DNA of 64,000 nucleotides from Pelodictyon phaeoclathratiforme BU-1 (GCF_000020645.1 NC_011060.1:804501-868500); one strand, 5' to 3'; shown: positions 19,156 through 27,379, numbered from the stretch's first letter. Notes: generated by a model not told the origin, from the sequence alone. Translations and numbers: made by a program.

Positions 19156-19203
19156 AGGATAAATATACCTATACTTATGCATAATGTATGGTATTTCTAT
19201 CCT
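19156..19203. promoter_or_regulatory. 48-bp imperfect palindrome upstream of abiEi
   Basis: Two 24-base arms (19156-19179 and 19180-19203) match at 17 of 24 positions around the centre TTATGCATAA. The palindrome ends eight bases before the abiEi ATG. AbiEi proteins are known to autorepress by binding inverted repeats in their promoter, so this is the likely operator. Confidence 0.6.
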
Positions 19204-19211
19204 TATGAAAA

Positions 19212-19823
19212 ATGTCACAACAAAGTAGAGTTGCAGATAAGGCCAAAGCTCTTATTCTTGCCCAGGGAGGCCTCATCCGTACCCGGGAAGCGATCAGTCT
19301 TGGTATTCATCCCCGGACGCTTTACACTCTTCGTGACAGTGGTGAGCTTGAAGAGCTTTCTCGAGGGATTTACCAACTCAAAGGGTGGAAGCAGCTCGAA
19401 TATCCTGATCTTGTCACCGTTGCACTGAGGGTTCCGAATGGTATACTTTGCCTGGTTTCGGCACTCTCCTTTCACGAAATGACCACCCAGGTTCCACACA
19501 GCGTATCTCTTGCGCTTGAAAAAGGTGCCGAACAACCAAGAATCGAGTATCCTCCGGTTACGGTTTTCCGGTTTTCACCCTCTTGTTTCAAGGTCGGTAT
19601 TGAAACGCATCAGCTCGATGGTGTCCCGGTGAAGATCTACAGTCCGGAAAAGACGCTTGTAGACTGCTTCAAATTTCGTAACAGGATCGGGATGGATATC
19701 GTGCTCGAAGCGCTCAAACTGTATCGGCAGAGAGTGCAAAAGAATCTGCATGCGCTCATGCAGTATGCAGAGGTGTGCCGTGTTGCTTCAGTCATGAAAC
19801 CATATTTGGAGGCAACGCTGTGA
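19212..19823 (+). CDS. abiEi: AbiEi-type antitoxin / transcriptional regulator
   Basis: The 203-residue protein has an N-terminal winged helix (LILAQGGLIRTREAISLGIHP, RTLYTLRDSGELEELSRGIY) and the AbiEi core with SFHEMTTQVPHSVSLA and the conserved IYSPEKTLVDCFKFR. It is the antitoxin of a type IV (AbiE) phage-resistance system and probably represses its own operon through the palindrome just upstream. Its stop codon overlaps the GTG start of the toxin gene. Both genes look intact. Confidence 0.87.
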   Translation: MSQQSRVADKAKALILAQGGLIRTREAISLGIHPRTLYTLRDSGELEELSRGIYQLKGWKQLEYPDLVTVALRVPNGILCLVSALSFHEMTTQVPHSVSLALEKGAEQPRIEYPPVTVFRFSPSCFKVGIETHQLDGVPVKIYSPEKTLVDCFKFRNRIGMDIVLEALKLYRQRVQKNLHALMQYAEVCRVASVMKPYLEATL

Positions 19824-20758
19824 GTACAAAAGCGATCAAAAATATCGGAGCCTCGGTCAGGCAAAGGCTGTTGAACAAGGCGCGACAGGAAAACAGGCCT
19901 TTTCAGGAGCTGTTGCAATACTATGCCATGGAGCGCTTTCTCTATCGTCTGTCGATTTCCTCATTCGCAGATCGTTTCATTCTCAAGGGGGCATTGTTGC
20001 TCAGGGTCTGGCATGCTCCCTTGGCAAGACCGACAATGGATATCGATATGCTCGGCAGAACAGGAAACGCCCCTGAGAGTATCACGACCATTATCCGTCA
20101 GGTTTTAGCCGTTGAAAAACAAGGAGACGGGATCGTTTTCGATCCGGAATCAATCACCGTTGAGCCGATAACGGAAGATGCGGACTATGAAGGATTGCGC
20201 ATACGATTTCGCGGTGATCTCGATGCCGCCCGACTGACTATCCAGCTTGATATTGGATTTGGAGACAAGGTCTACCCTGATCCAGTACAGGAATCGTTAC
20301 CATCATTGCTGAATTTCCCTCAGGCTGAGATGTACTGTTACAGCAGAGAAAGCATGATTGCCGAAAAGTTTGAGGTTATGGCCAAGCTTGGGATTCTCAA
20401 CAGCAGGATGAAAGACTTCTATGATATCTGGATGCTCTCACGCCAGTATGATTTCGAAGGTGCCAGTCTCGCAGAAGCCATCAGGCAGACGTTTGCGCAA
20501 CGGGGAACAACGCTCGTCCAGATGAAAAAAATCTTTTTCGGAGAGTTCATTGAGGAGAAGCAGGTGCAATGGAATGCCTTCAGAAAACGTATTGGTCTTG
20601 AATACCTGCCAGCTTCGTTTGCTGATGTGGTGCAGCAGGTGCAGGTATTTCTATCTCCAGCTGTGGAAGCGCTCAGGGCAAAGCGATTTTTTCAGGACAA
20701 TTGGATTGCTCCGAATTCATGGCGGAGTAATCATGAAAAACCAGAGGTGAGAGCTTAA
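19820..20758 (+). CDS. abiEii: AbiEii-type nucleotidyltransferase toxin
   Basis: The start is taken as GTG at 19820, because it overlaps the abiEi stop (GTGA) and GGAGG lies at 19808-19812. This gives 312 residues. The nucleotidyltransferase motifs are FILKGALLLRVW (residues 53-64) and RPTMDIDMLG with D74 and D76. AESMIAEKFEVMAKLG-like and RMKDFYDIW segments complete the AbiEii family pattern. Known AbiEii toxins transfer nucleotides to target RNA and block growth on phage infection. The gene ends where the second tRNA-Val-derived unit begins, suggesting the AbiE pair is cargo of that module. Confidence 0.87.
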   Translation: MSTKAIKNIGASVRQRLLNKARQENRPFQELLQYYAMERFLYRLSISSFADRFILKGALLLRVWHAPLARPTMDIDMLGRTGNAPESITTIIRQVLAVEKQGDGIVFDPESITVEPITEDADYEGLRIRFRGDLDAARLTIQLDIGFGDKVYPDPVQESLPSLLNFPQAEMYCYSRESMIAEKFEVMAKLGILNSRMKDFYDIWMLSRQYDFEGASLAEAIRQTFAQRGTTLVQMKKIFFGEFIEEKQVQWNAFRKRIGLEYLPASFADVVQQVQVFLSPAVEALRAKRFFQDNWIAPNSWRSNHEKPEVRA

Positions 20759-20880
20759 TCGTTACTTTTATTTATTGATCGATAGTGATAAAATTTTTGT
20801 TACGCGTATGTTACGCGAGAATTTTTAAAGTCTTATAACTCTTTTTATATAAGAGATATATGGCCTCAGTACAATATTTA

Positions 20881-20920
20881 CACTGTAGAGGTCAGAAGTT
20901 CGAATCTTCTATCGTCCACA
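20881..20920 (+). other. Attachment-site copy: 3' end of tRNA-Val
   Basis: These 40 bases equal 17778-17817 of tRNA-Val exactly, from the 3' side of the anticodon stem to just beyond the discriminator. The 5' half of the tRNA is absent, so it cannot act as a tRNA. The two copies bracket a 3.1-kb module carrying the phosphoesterase and AbiE genes, as expected for attL/attR of an integrated element. Confidence 0.85.
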
Positions 20921-20926
20921 CCCATA

Positions 20927-20960
20927 AAAGCCTGTAAGCAAATAACTTACAGGCTTTTTC
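20927..20960 (+). terminator. Terminator attached to the tRNA-Val copy
   Basis: A perfect 12-bp stem (20927-20938 with 20946-20957) ending in T residues, homologous to the terminator of the intact tRNA. It would also end transcription of abiEi-abiEii. Confidence 0.8.
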
Positions 20961-21184
20961 TTTTTGCTCTAAATGCAGTAAAGATACATCGAATCTGTCG
21001 AAATTAACCCCGTTTATGCCGGTTTTGCGACGTATATGCGACGCGAGAATTAGCAGTTGTTTTGAAATACGCTGCTAATGCATTGTTAAAAAAAATCTTA
21101 TGCGGCAATGATTACGAGAAGCGCTACCTTGACAGGAAATATGTTAAGGTTTGCTGTTTTTGTTACACCATTGTTAGACGGAAT

Positions 21185-21500
21185 TCTTTTTTCAAGCTGA
21201 AGGAAAGAAAGCCAGGTGAGATAGGTACTGAAGTTTTTTTTGCAGAAACCGTAAATTTATCGAGTCTGTCAGATGAGTCTGGACAGAATGTATTTTGCGG
21301 TATTCAGCTGTTTTTGTGTTTCAAACAGTGCAATCCTCTTTTTTTAGCTCTCCAATACACACAATCCGGTGTATAGGAAGCGCATATTTCCTGATATCTG
21401 CCGGAAACCATTGAGATGATAAGAGGATGGCTGGAGTGCTGTTTCAGGGTTTGTTCTGCATCTTCGATTGACGCAAGCATAGCTTGTTCTGAACAAATCA
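21185..21500. repeat. Segment duplicated at 29366-29676
   Basis: From the end of the repeat unit through the 3' part of the unknown gene at 21304-21783, the sequence recurs with modest divergence at 29366-29676. Shared landmarks include TTTATCGAGTCTGTCAGATG and GATATCTGCCGGAAACCATT. Similarity ends at about 21500/29676. Confidence 0.75.
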
Positions 21501-21783
21501 TCGCTTCAGCGAGTTCATCGAGAAAAACCGATTCTGTCGATACTGACCCGGGATGGAGAACTCGGCAGACACGCTCACCCAGAGCGATTGTTGAAGCTTT
21601 TCGGATATAGTCGGAGGCTTCAGGAAAAGAGAGAATCCTGGGTTCAAACGCCTGAATTTTTTCCTGTATCCGGAGAGCCTGCTCGTTATTGGAGAGTGAT
21701 CCCTCTGTGCTGTCAAAAACATGCAATGCCTTTCTGATGTTTTCAAGTACACGCCCTGTACTATAATCGTCTGTTGTGCCCAT
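21304..21783 (-). CDS. Unknown protein of the tRNA island
   Basis: The 159-residue soluble protein is mostly helical and acidic in its N-terminal two thirds, with a basic C-terminus (VYWRAKKRGLHCLKHKNS). I recognise no family. That it is a real gene is supported by the decayed second copy of its 3' half at 29483-29676, which keeps the frame with mostly conservative changes (for example LIISMVSGRYQEICASY identical). It is transcribed away from the primase-helicase gene and may belong to the same module. Confidence 0.55.
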   Translation of the reverse strand: MGTTDDYSTGRVLENIRKALHVFDSTEGSLSNNEQALRIQEKIQAFEPRILSFPEASDYIRKASTIALGERVCRVLHPGSVSTESVFLDELAEAMICSEQAMLASIEDAEQTLKQHSSHPLIISMVSGRYQEICASYTPDCVYWRAKKRGLHCLKHKNS

Positions 21784-22123
21784 TTTATTGACTGATGAAA
21801 TTTAAAGTCATGGTAACAATCATGAGCATCTCTTTCGGGTTATGTTCTGTATTCATCAGAGTCATGGCAACCAGCGCGGTGTCTGCTATTTTTTTTGCTT
21901 AGGCATTGCCCTGTCATTTTATAATTTAAAAGTACTCATTCCCAGGAACATTGGTAAGTCGATAGACAGGAGGATGAAAATAGTCTGTGCAATCTGTCCA
22001 ATGAACCAATTGTGTATAGTAGTGAATTATGTTGCTTTATTCGATTGATTCATGAAAGGTCGTGAAAGGTATTTGGTTACCTTTTATCGTTTCCGTTCCT
22101 GAGGGATTAGAAAATCAAAAGGT
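21784..22123. other. Divergent intergenic region
   Basis: These 340 bases separate the unknown minus-strand gene from the primase-helicase gene and should hold both promoters. A 68-codon plus-strand frame at 21842-22048 has no recognisable features and is not called. No repeat or strong hairpin was seen. Confidence 0.4.
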
Positions 22124-24511
22124 ATGGATGAGGAGAGCCGGTATAACCATGTTTCCGGGCAATTGCCTGATGCATTAAGGCAACTACAGGAAGAAAATGT
22201 CAGGTTGAAAGCTCTGCTTGATGCAAATGGCATACCGTGGGAAGAGTCAGTTCCATCAGAAGAAAATTCATCTGAAATCCCATTGACATCGACAGTGCAG
22301 CGGTCAACTATGGAAAAAGTTGCACTGTTCGGCCAACTATTCCGTGGCCGCAGGGATGTGTATCCAATTCGTTGGGAATCTGCCAAAGGAATGTCGGGTT
22401 ATTCTCCTGCGTGCAGCAACGAGTGGCGGAAAGGTATCTGCAATAAACCCCGGATCAAATGTGGTGATTGCAAGCAGCGCTCGCTGTTACCGGTTACAGA
22501 AAATGTTCTTTACCGCCATCTTACCGGCAAGCATACCATCGGCGTATATCCAATGCTGCCGGATGAAACCTGTTATTTTATTGCGACTGACTTTGATGAT
22601 GAGGGATGGCATGAGGATGCATCAGCCTTCATGCAATCGTGCAGGGAGTTTAATATTCCTGCTACTTTGGAGATTTCGCGTTCAGGTAACGGTGCGCATG
22701 TATGGATTTTTTTTGCTGAACCTGTTCCGGCGTCAAATGCACGGCAGCTTGGTGCTGCACTTATAAGCCAGACATGTGACCGTACCCGTCAACTTGCCAT
22801 AAAAAGCTACGATCGGTTTTTTCCTAATCAGGACACCCTCCCAAAAGGTGGTTTCGGCAACCTGATTGCGCTCCCGTTGCAGCAAAAGCCACGATCGAAG
22901 GGGTTCAGTGTATTTGTTGATGAAAACTTTGTCATCTATCCTGACCAGTGGGAATATCTCTCATCCATTCAAAGACTATCACGTCTCGAACTGGATTCAG
23001 CCATACAGCGATCAGTTGGCGTTCGCCATCCGCTTGATATCGCTTTTATTACAGAAGAGGAGGAACAAAAGCCATGGCAACGCTCATTGCAGAGTTTCAG
23101 TCGGATCCCCGGCCCCATGCCTGAATCACTGACTCTTGTGTTCGCTAATCAGATCTTCATTGCCAAAGCCGATCTGCCCCAGCCATTGGCCAACCGTCTC
23201 ATTCGCCTGGCTGCTTTTCAAAATCCCGAGTTTTACAAGGCTCAGGCAATGCGTCTGCCCGTATGGGACAAATCCCGAATCGTCTGTTGTGCCGAAAACT
23301 TTCCGCTTCATATCAGTTTGCCGAGGGGATGCTTTGACGCAGTCACCGAACTGCTGCGACAGCACAATATCCGTATGGACATTCAGGATGAGCGCATATC
23401 AGGCACCGAAATATCAGTAACGTTTACCGGTCAGTTAAGAAAAGACCAGCAAACGGCAATCACTGCGATGCTCAAGCACCAAACAGGGATCCTCTCCGCA
23501 CCCACAGCATTCGGCAAGACCGTCATGGCTGCCGCAATAATTGCCCGGCGCAAAGTGAGCACCCTCATTCTTGTTCATCGAGCTGAACTTCTTCAGCAAT
23601 GGAGGGAGCGGTTATCCACCTTTCTCGACCTGTCCGGTGCCTCTCCTGGTTTTATTGGAAGCGGCAAAAAGAAACTATCAGGCTTGATTGATATCGCTGT
23701 CATGCAATCTCTTTCACGGCGTGATGATCTTGTCGTGTTGCTCGACAGCTATGGCCATATCATTGTTGACGAGTGTCATCATCTTTCAGCCTTTACTTTT
23801 GAGGCAATTCTCAAGCAGTCTAAAGCGGCATATGTTCTGGGACTTACAGCAACACCTATTCGTCGAGACGGTCATCAGCCCATAATCTTTATGCAATGCG
23901 GCCCGGTAAGGCATCGCGCGCTTCAAGCAGAAAATGCTCCAGTTCGCTTAGAGGTTCGGCCGCTAAACCTATTCTCGCCAGTAATTCCCCAAGGATCTGG
24001 TATTCAGGATGTTTTCCGTATCCTCACCCATGACTCCTCCCGCAACCAATGCATTGCAAAGGATATTCTGGCTGCATATCACGAAGGTCGAAAGATCCTT
24101 GTGTTGACGGAACGCACAGAACAACTGGAACTGATACGCGAAGTACTTGCTGATCAAATTCCGCATAGCTTTTTGCTGCATGGCCGGTTGACAAAAAAGC
24201 AGCGCGCAACTACGCTTGCAGGTCTTGCAGAACTTGATGATTCGGTTCCACGGGTAATTCTGGCAACCGGGCGCCTGATTGGTGAAGGTTTTGATCATCC
24301 CCCTCTTGATACCATGGTGCTTGCCATGCCTGTTTCATGGCATGGAACATTACAGCAGTACGCAGGTCGTCTGCACCGTGAACATGTCAATAAGGGTGAT
24401 GTTCGTATCTACGATTATGTCGAACATGACAATCCGCAGCTTGCACGAATGTGGGAAAAACGCCAGCGTGGTTATCGAGCAATGGGGTATCGTATCAGTA
24501 TGCGGGAGTGA
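22124..24511 (+). CDS. TOTE-type archaeo-eukaryotic primase fused to SF2 helicase
   Basis: The 795-residue protein starts with a short coiled coil (about residues 15-33). A TOTE-conflict-system primase follows (about 65-290): LFRGRRDVYPIRWES, a Cys set C97, C106, C113, C116 that may bind zinc, catalytic acidic DFDD (156-159), SGNGAHVWIFF (188-197) and FFPNQDTLPKGGFGNLIALP. A linker leads to an SF2 helicase (about 435-795) with Walker A SAPTAFGKT (458-466), VDECHH (548-553), LTATPIRR (574-581) and QYAGRLHRE (745-753). TOTE proteins are predicted genome-conflict systems. Many relatives also carry a nuclease domain; none is visible here or in the neighbours. The gene looks intact. Confidence 0.88.
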   Translation: MDEESRYNHVSGQLPDALRQLQEENVRLKALLDANGIPWEESVPSEENSSEIPLTSTVQRSTMEKVALFGQLFRGRRDVYPIRWESAKGMSGYSPACSNEWRKGICNKPRIKCGDCKQRSLLPVTENVLYRHLTGKHTIGVYPMLPDETCYFIATDFDDEGWHEDASAFMQSCREFNIPATLEISRSGNGAHVWIFFAEPVPASNARQLGAALISQTCDRTRQLAIKSYDRFFPNQDTLPKGGFGNLIALPLQQKPRSKGFSVFVDENFVIYPDQWEYLSSIQRLSRLELDSAIQRSVGVRHPLDIAFITEEEEQKPWQRSLQSFSRIPGPMPESLTLVFANQIFIAKADLPQPLANRLIRLAAFQNPEFYKAQAMRLPVWDKSRIVCCAENFPLHISLPRGCFDAVTELLRQHNIRMDIQDERISGTEISVTFTGQLRKDQQTAITAMLKHQTGILSAPTAFGKTVMAAAIIARRKVSTLILVHRAELLQQWRERLSTFLDLSGASPGFIGSGKKKLSGLIDIAVMQSLSRRDDLVVLLDSYGHIIVDECHHLSAFTFEAILKQSKAAYVLGLTATPIRRDGHQPIIFMQCGPVRHRALQAENAPVRLEVRPLNLFSPVIPQGSGIQDVFRILTHDSSRNQCIAKDILAAYHEGRKILVLTERTEQLELIREVLADQIPHSFLLHGRLTKKQRATTLAGLAELDDSVPRVILATGRLIGEGFDHPPLDTMVLAMPVSWHGTLQQYAGRLHREHVNKGDVRIYDYVEHDNPQLARMWEKRQRGYRAMGYRISMRE

Positions 24512-24777
24512 TATTCTGATTGAAGTAATATTGCATCTCCCTTTCCGGGCTTGAATTTTAATTGATGGGTAATTGATTCAAAGAGGCATTGATGACTAAT
24601 CCAGCCATGACTGGCCCAGTTGTCCCACAACGGCATATTACGTGAGTACAGTTAAACTTTCGTAAAGGTTGGATTAACAGACGAACAAAACATAGTGGCG
24701 ATGGTAGTGACCATGATCCGGCATGGGTTGAACTGGAACTGTAGAGCGGGCGACTGAACGAATTCCTTTTGTGGATA

Positions 24778-24795
24778 GTTAACTATTTTGTTAAC
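24778..24795. promoter_or_regulatory. Paired GTTAAC sites before the HigB-like gene
   Basis: Two palindromic GTTAAC hexamers (24778-24783 and 24790-24795) lie 12 bases apart, directly before the toxin ATG at 24804. Xre-type antitoxins bind such short palindromes to repress their own operon. The operator role is inferred. Confidence 0.4.
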
Positions 24796-24803
24796 ATTTA
24801 CTC

Positions 24804-25157
24804 ATGCGAGAGATTGTTTTCTTTAAGACCCGTGCCGGGAAAAGTCCAGTGGAAGACTATCTGGACACGCTTTCTGAAAAGGAAGTCCAGAAGGTACTGT
24901 GGGTGCTCAGACTTGTCAAGGAGTTGCCCACGGTGTCGACCGAGTATTTCAAGAAACTCCAAAACACGGATGGTATATGGGAGATCAGAGCAAAACAGGC
25001 AAGTAATGCCTTTAGGCTTTTAGGATTTCTTGATCAAGGAAGCTTGGTTGTTCTGACCAATGGTTTCTCAAAGAAAACTCAGAAAACCCCGGCATCAGAA
25101 ATTGTACTCGCTGAAAAGCGGAAAACAGAATATCTATCGAGGAAAAACCATGGATGA
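24804..25157 (+). CDS. higB: RelE/HigB-type toxin (Gp49-like)
   Basis: The 117-residue basic protein matches the phage-derived Gp49/HigB group: an N-terminal REIVFFKTRAGKSPVEDYLDTL, a central LQNTDGIWEIRAKQASNAFRLLGFL and a C-terminal LVVLTNGFSKKTQKTP followed by EIVLAEKRKTEYL. Such toxins cleave mRNA at the ribosome. The toxin gene precedes the antitoxin, the higBA order, and overlaps it by eight bases. This is the last gene before the third tRNA-Val-derived unit. Confidence 0.85.
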   Translation: MREIVFFKTRAGKSPVEDYLDTLSEKEVQKVLWVLRLVKELPTVSTEYFKKLQNTDGIWEIRAKQASNAFRLLGFLDQGSLVVLTNGFSKKTQKTPASEIVLAEKRKTEYLSRKNHG

Positions 25158-25425
25158 TCTTGAACGATACATTAAGAAGCGGAAAGATGAGTCCCCGGAT
25201 TTCGCAAAAACTTTTGAACAGGGTTACGAACAATTCCGGATCGGGGAGTTACTGCGCCAGGCAAGAAAACGTGCAGGCCTGACCCAGGAAGATCTGGCTG
25301 AAAAACTGCACACCAAAAAATCGGCAGTCTCCCGCATCGAGAACCATTCGGAAGACATCCGGCTCTCGACGCTGAGCCATTATGCCGAAGCTCTGGGTAA
25401 AAAGCTTACCATAGTGATTCAATAA
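25150..25425 (+). CDS. higA: HigA-type antitoxin, Xre-family HTH
   Basis: The start at 25150 gives 91 residues and an eight-base overlap with the toxin gene. A charged N-terminal helix is followed by an HTH_3/Xre domain (LLRQARKRAGLTQEDLAEKL, then KSAVSRIENHSEDIRLSTL). The C-terminal LSHYAEALGKKLTIVI is typical for HigA partners of Gp49-like toxins. It should neutralise the upstream toxin and repress the operon. The frame stays open further upstream, but only this start fits the family. Confidence 0.87.
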   Translation: MDDLERYIKKRKDESPDFAKTFEQGYEQFRIGELLRQARKRAGLTQEDLAEKLHTKKSAVSRIENHSEDIRLSTLSHYAEALGKKLTIVIQ

Positions 25426-25496
25426 TTCTATTCGAGCATGGAGATTTTCCTCTATAGTCTGTGAGAAAAAGGGAGGTTTTCTGAAGCTATGGTGTA

Positions 25497-25920
25497 ATTG
25501 TTGTTACGATTTGGGCACTGATTTTGATAAAAAATCTGCGACGCGGATGCGATATGAAAAATTAATTATCCCTATAACTCTTTTTATATCAATGGTATAT
25601 GGCTTCAGTATGATATTTGCACTGTAGATGTCAGAAGTTCGAATCCACTATCGTCCACTCCCATAAAACCCTGTAAAAAAATAACTTAGATGGTTTTTCT
25701 TGTTGTCTCAAATACAGCCAAAACACACTGAATCTGTCGAAATTAACGCTGTTTATACTGGTTTTGCGACGTATATGCGACGCGTGAATTAACAGTTGTT
25801 TTGAAATATGCGGCTAATGCGTTGTTAGAAAAAATCTTATGCGGCCATGTTTACGAGAAGCGCTACCTTAACGGGAAATTTATTCAGGTTTGCTGTTTTT
25901 GTTACACCATTGTTAGACGT
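25497..25920 (+). repeat. tRNA-Val-derived repeat unit, copy 3 (decayed)
   Basis: The order matches copy 2: CTGCGACGCGGATGCGATATG near 25536, TATAACTCTTTTTATAT, the tRNA-Val 3' end with four mismatches (25620-25659), a decayed terminator, GCGACGTATATGCGACGCG (25765-25783), the tRNA-like AGCGCTACCTTAAC (25858-25871) and TTGTTACACCATTGTTAGACG (25899-25919). It occupies most of the 619-base gene-free stretch between higA and the second AbiEi gene. Confidence 0.75.
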
Positions 25921-26009
25921 GACAAGAGATTTTGTGTCCCATCGCCTTCCTGCGTTCAGAACTGATAAATTCAGGGGGGCTTGTTTTTTATTGTACCCGG
26001 AAAACTCTG

Positions 26010-26052
26010 TTTTGCATAGATAATCGACTAATATTCGATTATCTATGCAAAA
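26010..26052. promoter_or_regulatory. Perfect 18-bp inverted repeat at the second AbiEi start
   Basis: Arms at 26010-26027 and 26035-26052 are perfectly complementary (TTTTGCATAGATAATCGA and its complement) around a seven-base spacer. The right arm includes the ATG at 26045. The most likely role is the autoregulatory operator of the AbiEi protein; in RNA it would form a hairpin over that start codon. Confidence 0.65.
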
Positions 26053-26716
26053 TAATGACCTCATGCAACTCGAAAAGAAGCTCAGCTCACTGGGTGGTGT
26101 GCCTCTGACGCACGGAGCACTTGTCTCCATGCTCAAAGAGTACCGCTCTCCGAACGATAAAATTGTCCGCTTGATAGATGAAGGGTGGCTTGTACCCATC
26201 AAGAAAGGGCTTTATGCCGTTTCACCTGAACGGACAACGATTCCCATTTCCACACCGCTTGTGGCAAATCTCCTCTATGGGCCATCCTGTGTTTCAATGG
26301 ATTACGCGCTGTACCATTACGGGATTATTCCCGAGCGAGTGGTTGAGGTGACTTCAATGACCACCAGGCGGGGTAAGGTGTATGATCTTCCGATAGGCCG
26401 ATTTTCCTATACGCATTCTCCGCTTGATTTTTATCCAGTCGGAATTGATCGTGTCGAGAATACCGATAAAACAGGTTTTTTGATGGCCTCTCCAGAGAAG
26501 GCGTTGTGTGACAAGCTTGTGTTTACCCGAAATCTGAATATCGTGTCACCACGTGCATTACAGGATCTGCTGATGGATGACCTGCGCCTTGATGAAGAGA
26601 ATATCACCCGTTTTGACCTGAAGGTGATAGAGGCCTGTATCATGCCGGGAATGAAAGAAAGAATGCTGCGGGCATTGCTGGAGCTTGTCAACTCGATGAA
26701 AAGGGATCTGAAATGA
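26045..26716 (+). CDS. AbiEi-family antitoxin, second copy
   Basis: The 223-residue protein has a winged-helix N-terminus (LGGVPLTHGALVSMLKEY, IVRLIDEGWLVPIKKGLYAV). The AbiEi core follows with LYGPSCVSMDYALYHYGIIPE, TRRGKVYDLPIG and SPEKALCDKLVF. It is only distantly related to the copy at 19212. The ATG at 26045 lies inside a perfect palindrome; the in-frame ATG at 26063 is a plausible alternative start. The stop codon overlaps the next gene, an AbiEii toxin that is now broken, so this antitoxin is probably an orphan. Confidence 0.82.
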   Translation: MQNNDLMQLEKKLSSLGGVPLTHGALVSMLKEYRSPNDKIVRLIDEGWLVPIKKGLYAVSPERTTIPISTPLVANLLYGPSCVSMDYALYHYGIIPERVVEVTSMTTRRGKVYDLPIGRFSYTHSPLDFYPVGIDRVENTDKTGFLMASPEKALCDKLVFTRNLNIVSPRALQDLLMDDLRLDEENITRFDLKVIEACIMPGMKERMLRALLELVNSMKRDLK

Positions 26717-26920
26717 GTGTACTTGGCCAGATGCTTGAAAAATATGATACGACCACTGTCGAAGGGAGAGTCAACGGACTGAGGGAGGTGATGCAGGAGG
26801 TTGCACTTGCCGGTTTGTATCGTGGCGGATTTTTTTTAACCGGGCAGCTTTTTACGCGGGCACCTGTCTCAGGATATTTTACGGTTTGCCAAGGTTTTCA
26901 GAGGATCTTGATTTTTCAAA
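26713..26920 (+). pseudogene. AbiEii-type toxin, frameshifted and truncated
   Basis: The gene starts with an ATG overlapping the AbiEi stop and reads MSVLGQMLEKYDTTTVEGRV to LYRGGF. At the T run 26830-26838 the frame is lost; the continuing family sequence, RAAFYAGTCLRIFYGLPRFSEDLDFS, is found two bases out of phase. The sequence then runs into antisense transposase DNA at about 26920. The toxin lacks most of its length and cannot be active. Confidence 0.82.
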
Positions 26921-27246
26921 TCCTGTTTTTGACTCATCATCTCGCGTAGCTCCTGATCCCAAAGAGTTAAATGTTCTGAATGCAAGCCCCTTTCCCGTAA
27001 AAACGTCCCTTTTTCTGCTTCCGATATGCTGGCTGCTTCTTTTATCAGAAGATACTTTTCTTGCGCATTAATGAAACGAGGGCATGTTTCTTCGATGAGT
27101 AACTGACTGCCTGCAGGCTGCTTGACCCAGTTCCGAATCGTTTGATCATTAAGACCCATTTCCTCACTCACCTTGGTAATACTTTCGTTATCAGGGGGTA
27201 AAACCCGTCTTAAAATGCTTACCTTTATTGATCTTGAATAGCCCAT
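26869..27246 (-). pseudogene. Transposase OrfA remnant (IS3-like helix-turn-helix)
   Basis: From the ATG at 27246 the product reads MGYSRSIKVSILRRVLPP, then a helix-turn-helix with VSEEMGLNDQTIRNWVKQ, and a basic helical tail with FLRERGLHSEHLTLWDQELR. This pattern is typical for the first ORF of two-ORF transposases. The last residues are encoded by the remains of the AbiEii gene, so the frame is truncated. No second ORF or clear terminal repeats were found. It is a remnant of an element that interrupted the toxin gene. Confidence 0.65.
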
Positions 27247-27379
27247 CTTGTCTCCTTGGTTGAGACACCGTCTATAAATTAACACATAGGGGTGCTATAA
27301 GCTCAAGAAAAACAACTAACGATGAAAAACGATCATGAAGAGTTTCTTCGTGAATCGAAAAAGAATAAAGGAGTGAATA

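Larger units (their letters stand above)
20780..21184 (+). repeat. tRNA-Val-derived repeat unit, copy 2
   Basis: This unit of about 400 bases resembles 25497-25920 over its whole length. Order: a motif with GTTACGCGTATGTTACGCG (20799-20817); TATAACTCTTTTTATAT and a TCAGTA..ATATTT segment; the exact 40-bp tRNA-Val 3' end (20881-20920); its terminator; GCGACGTATATGCGACGCG (21027-21045); a tRNA-like AGCGCTACCTTGACA (21119-21133); and TTGTTACACCATTGTTAGACG (21160-21180). It fills most of the 545-base gap between abiEii and the next gene. Confidence 0.75.

Noticed and set aside
20881..20920. Second functional tRNA-Val gene
   Set aside because: Only the 3' part from the anticodon stem on is present; acceptor 5' strand and D arm are missing. 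The same holds for 25620-25659.
21842..22048. 68-codon plus-strand frame before the primase-helicase gene
   Set aside because: No ribosome site, no family features; likely chance in an AT-rich promoter region.
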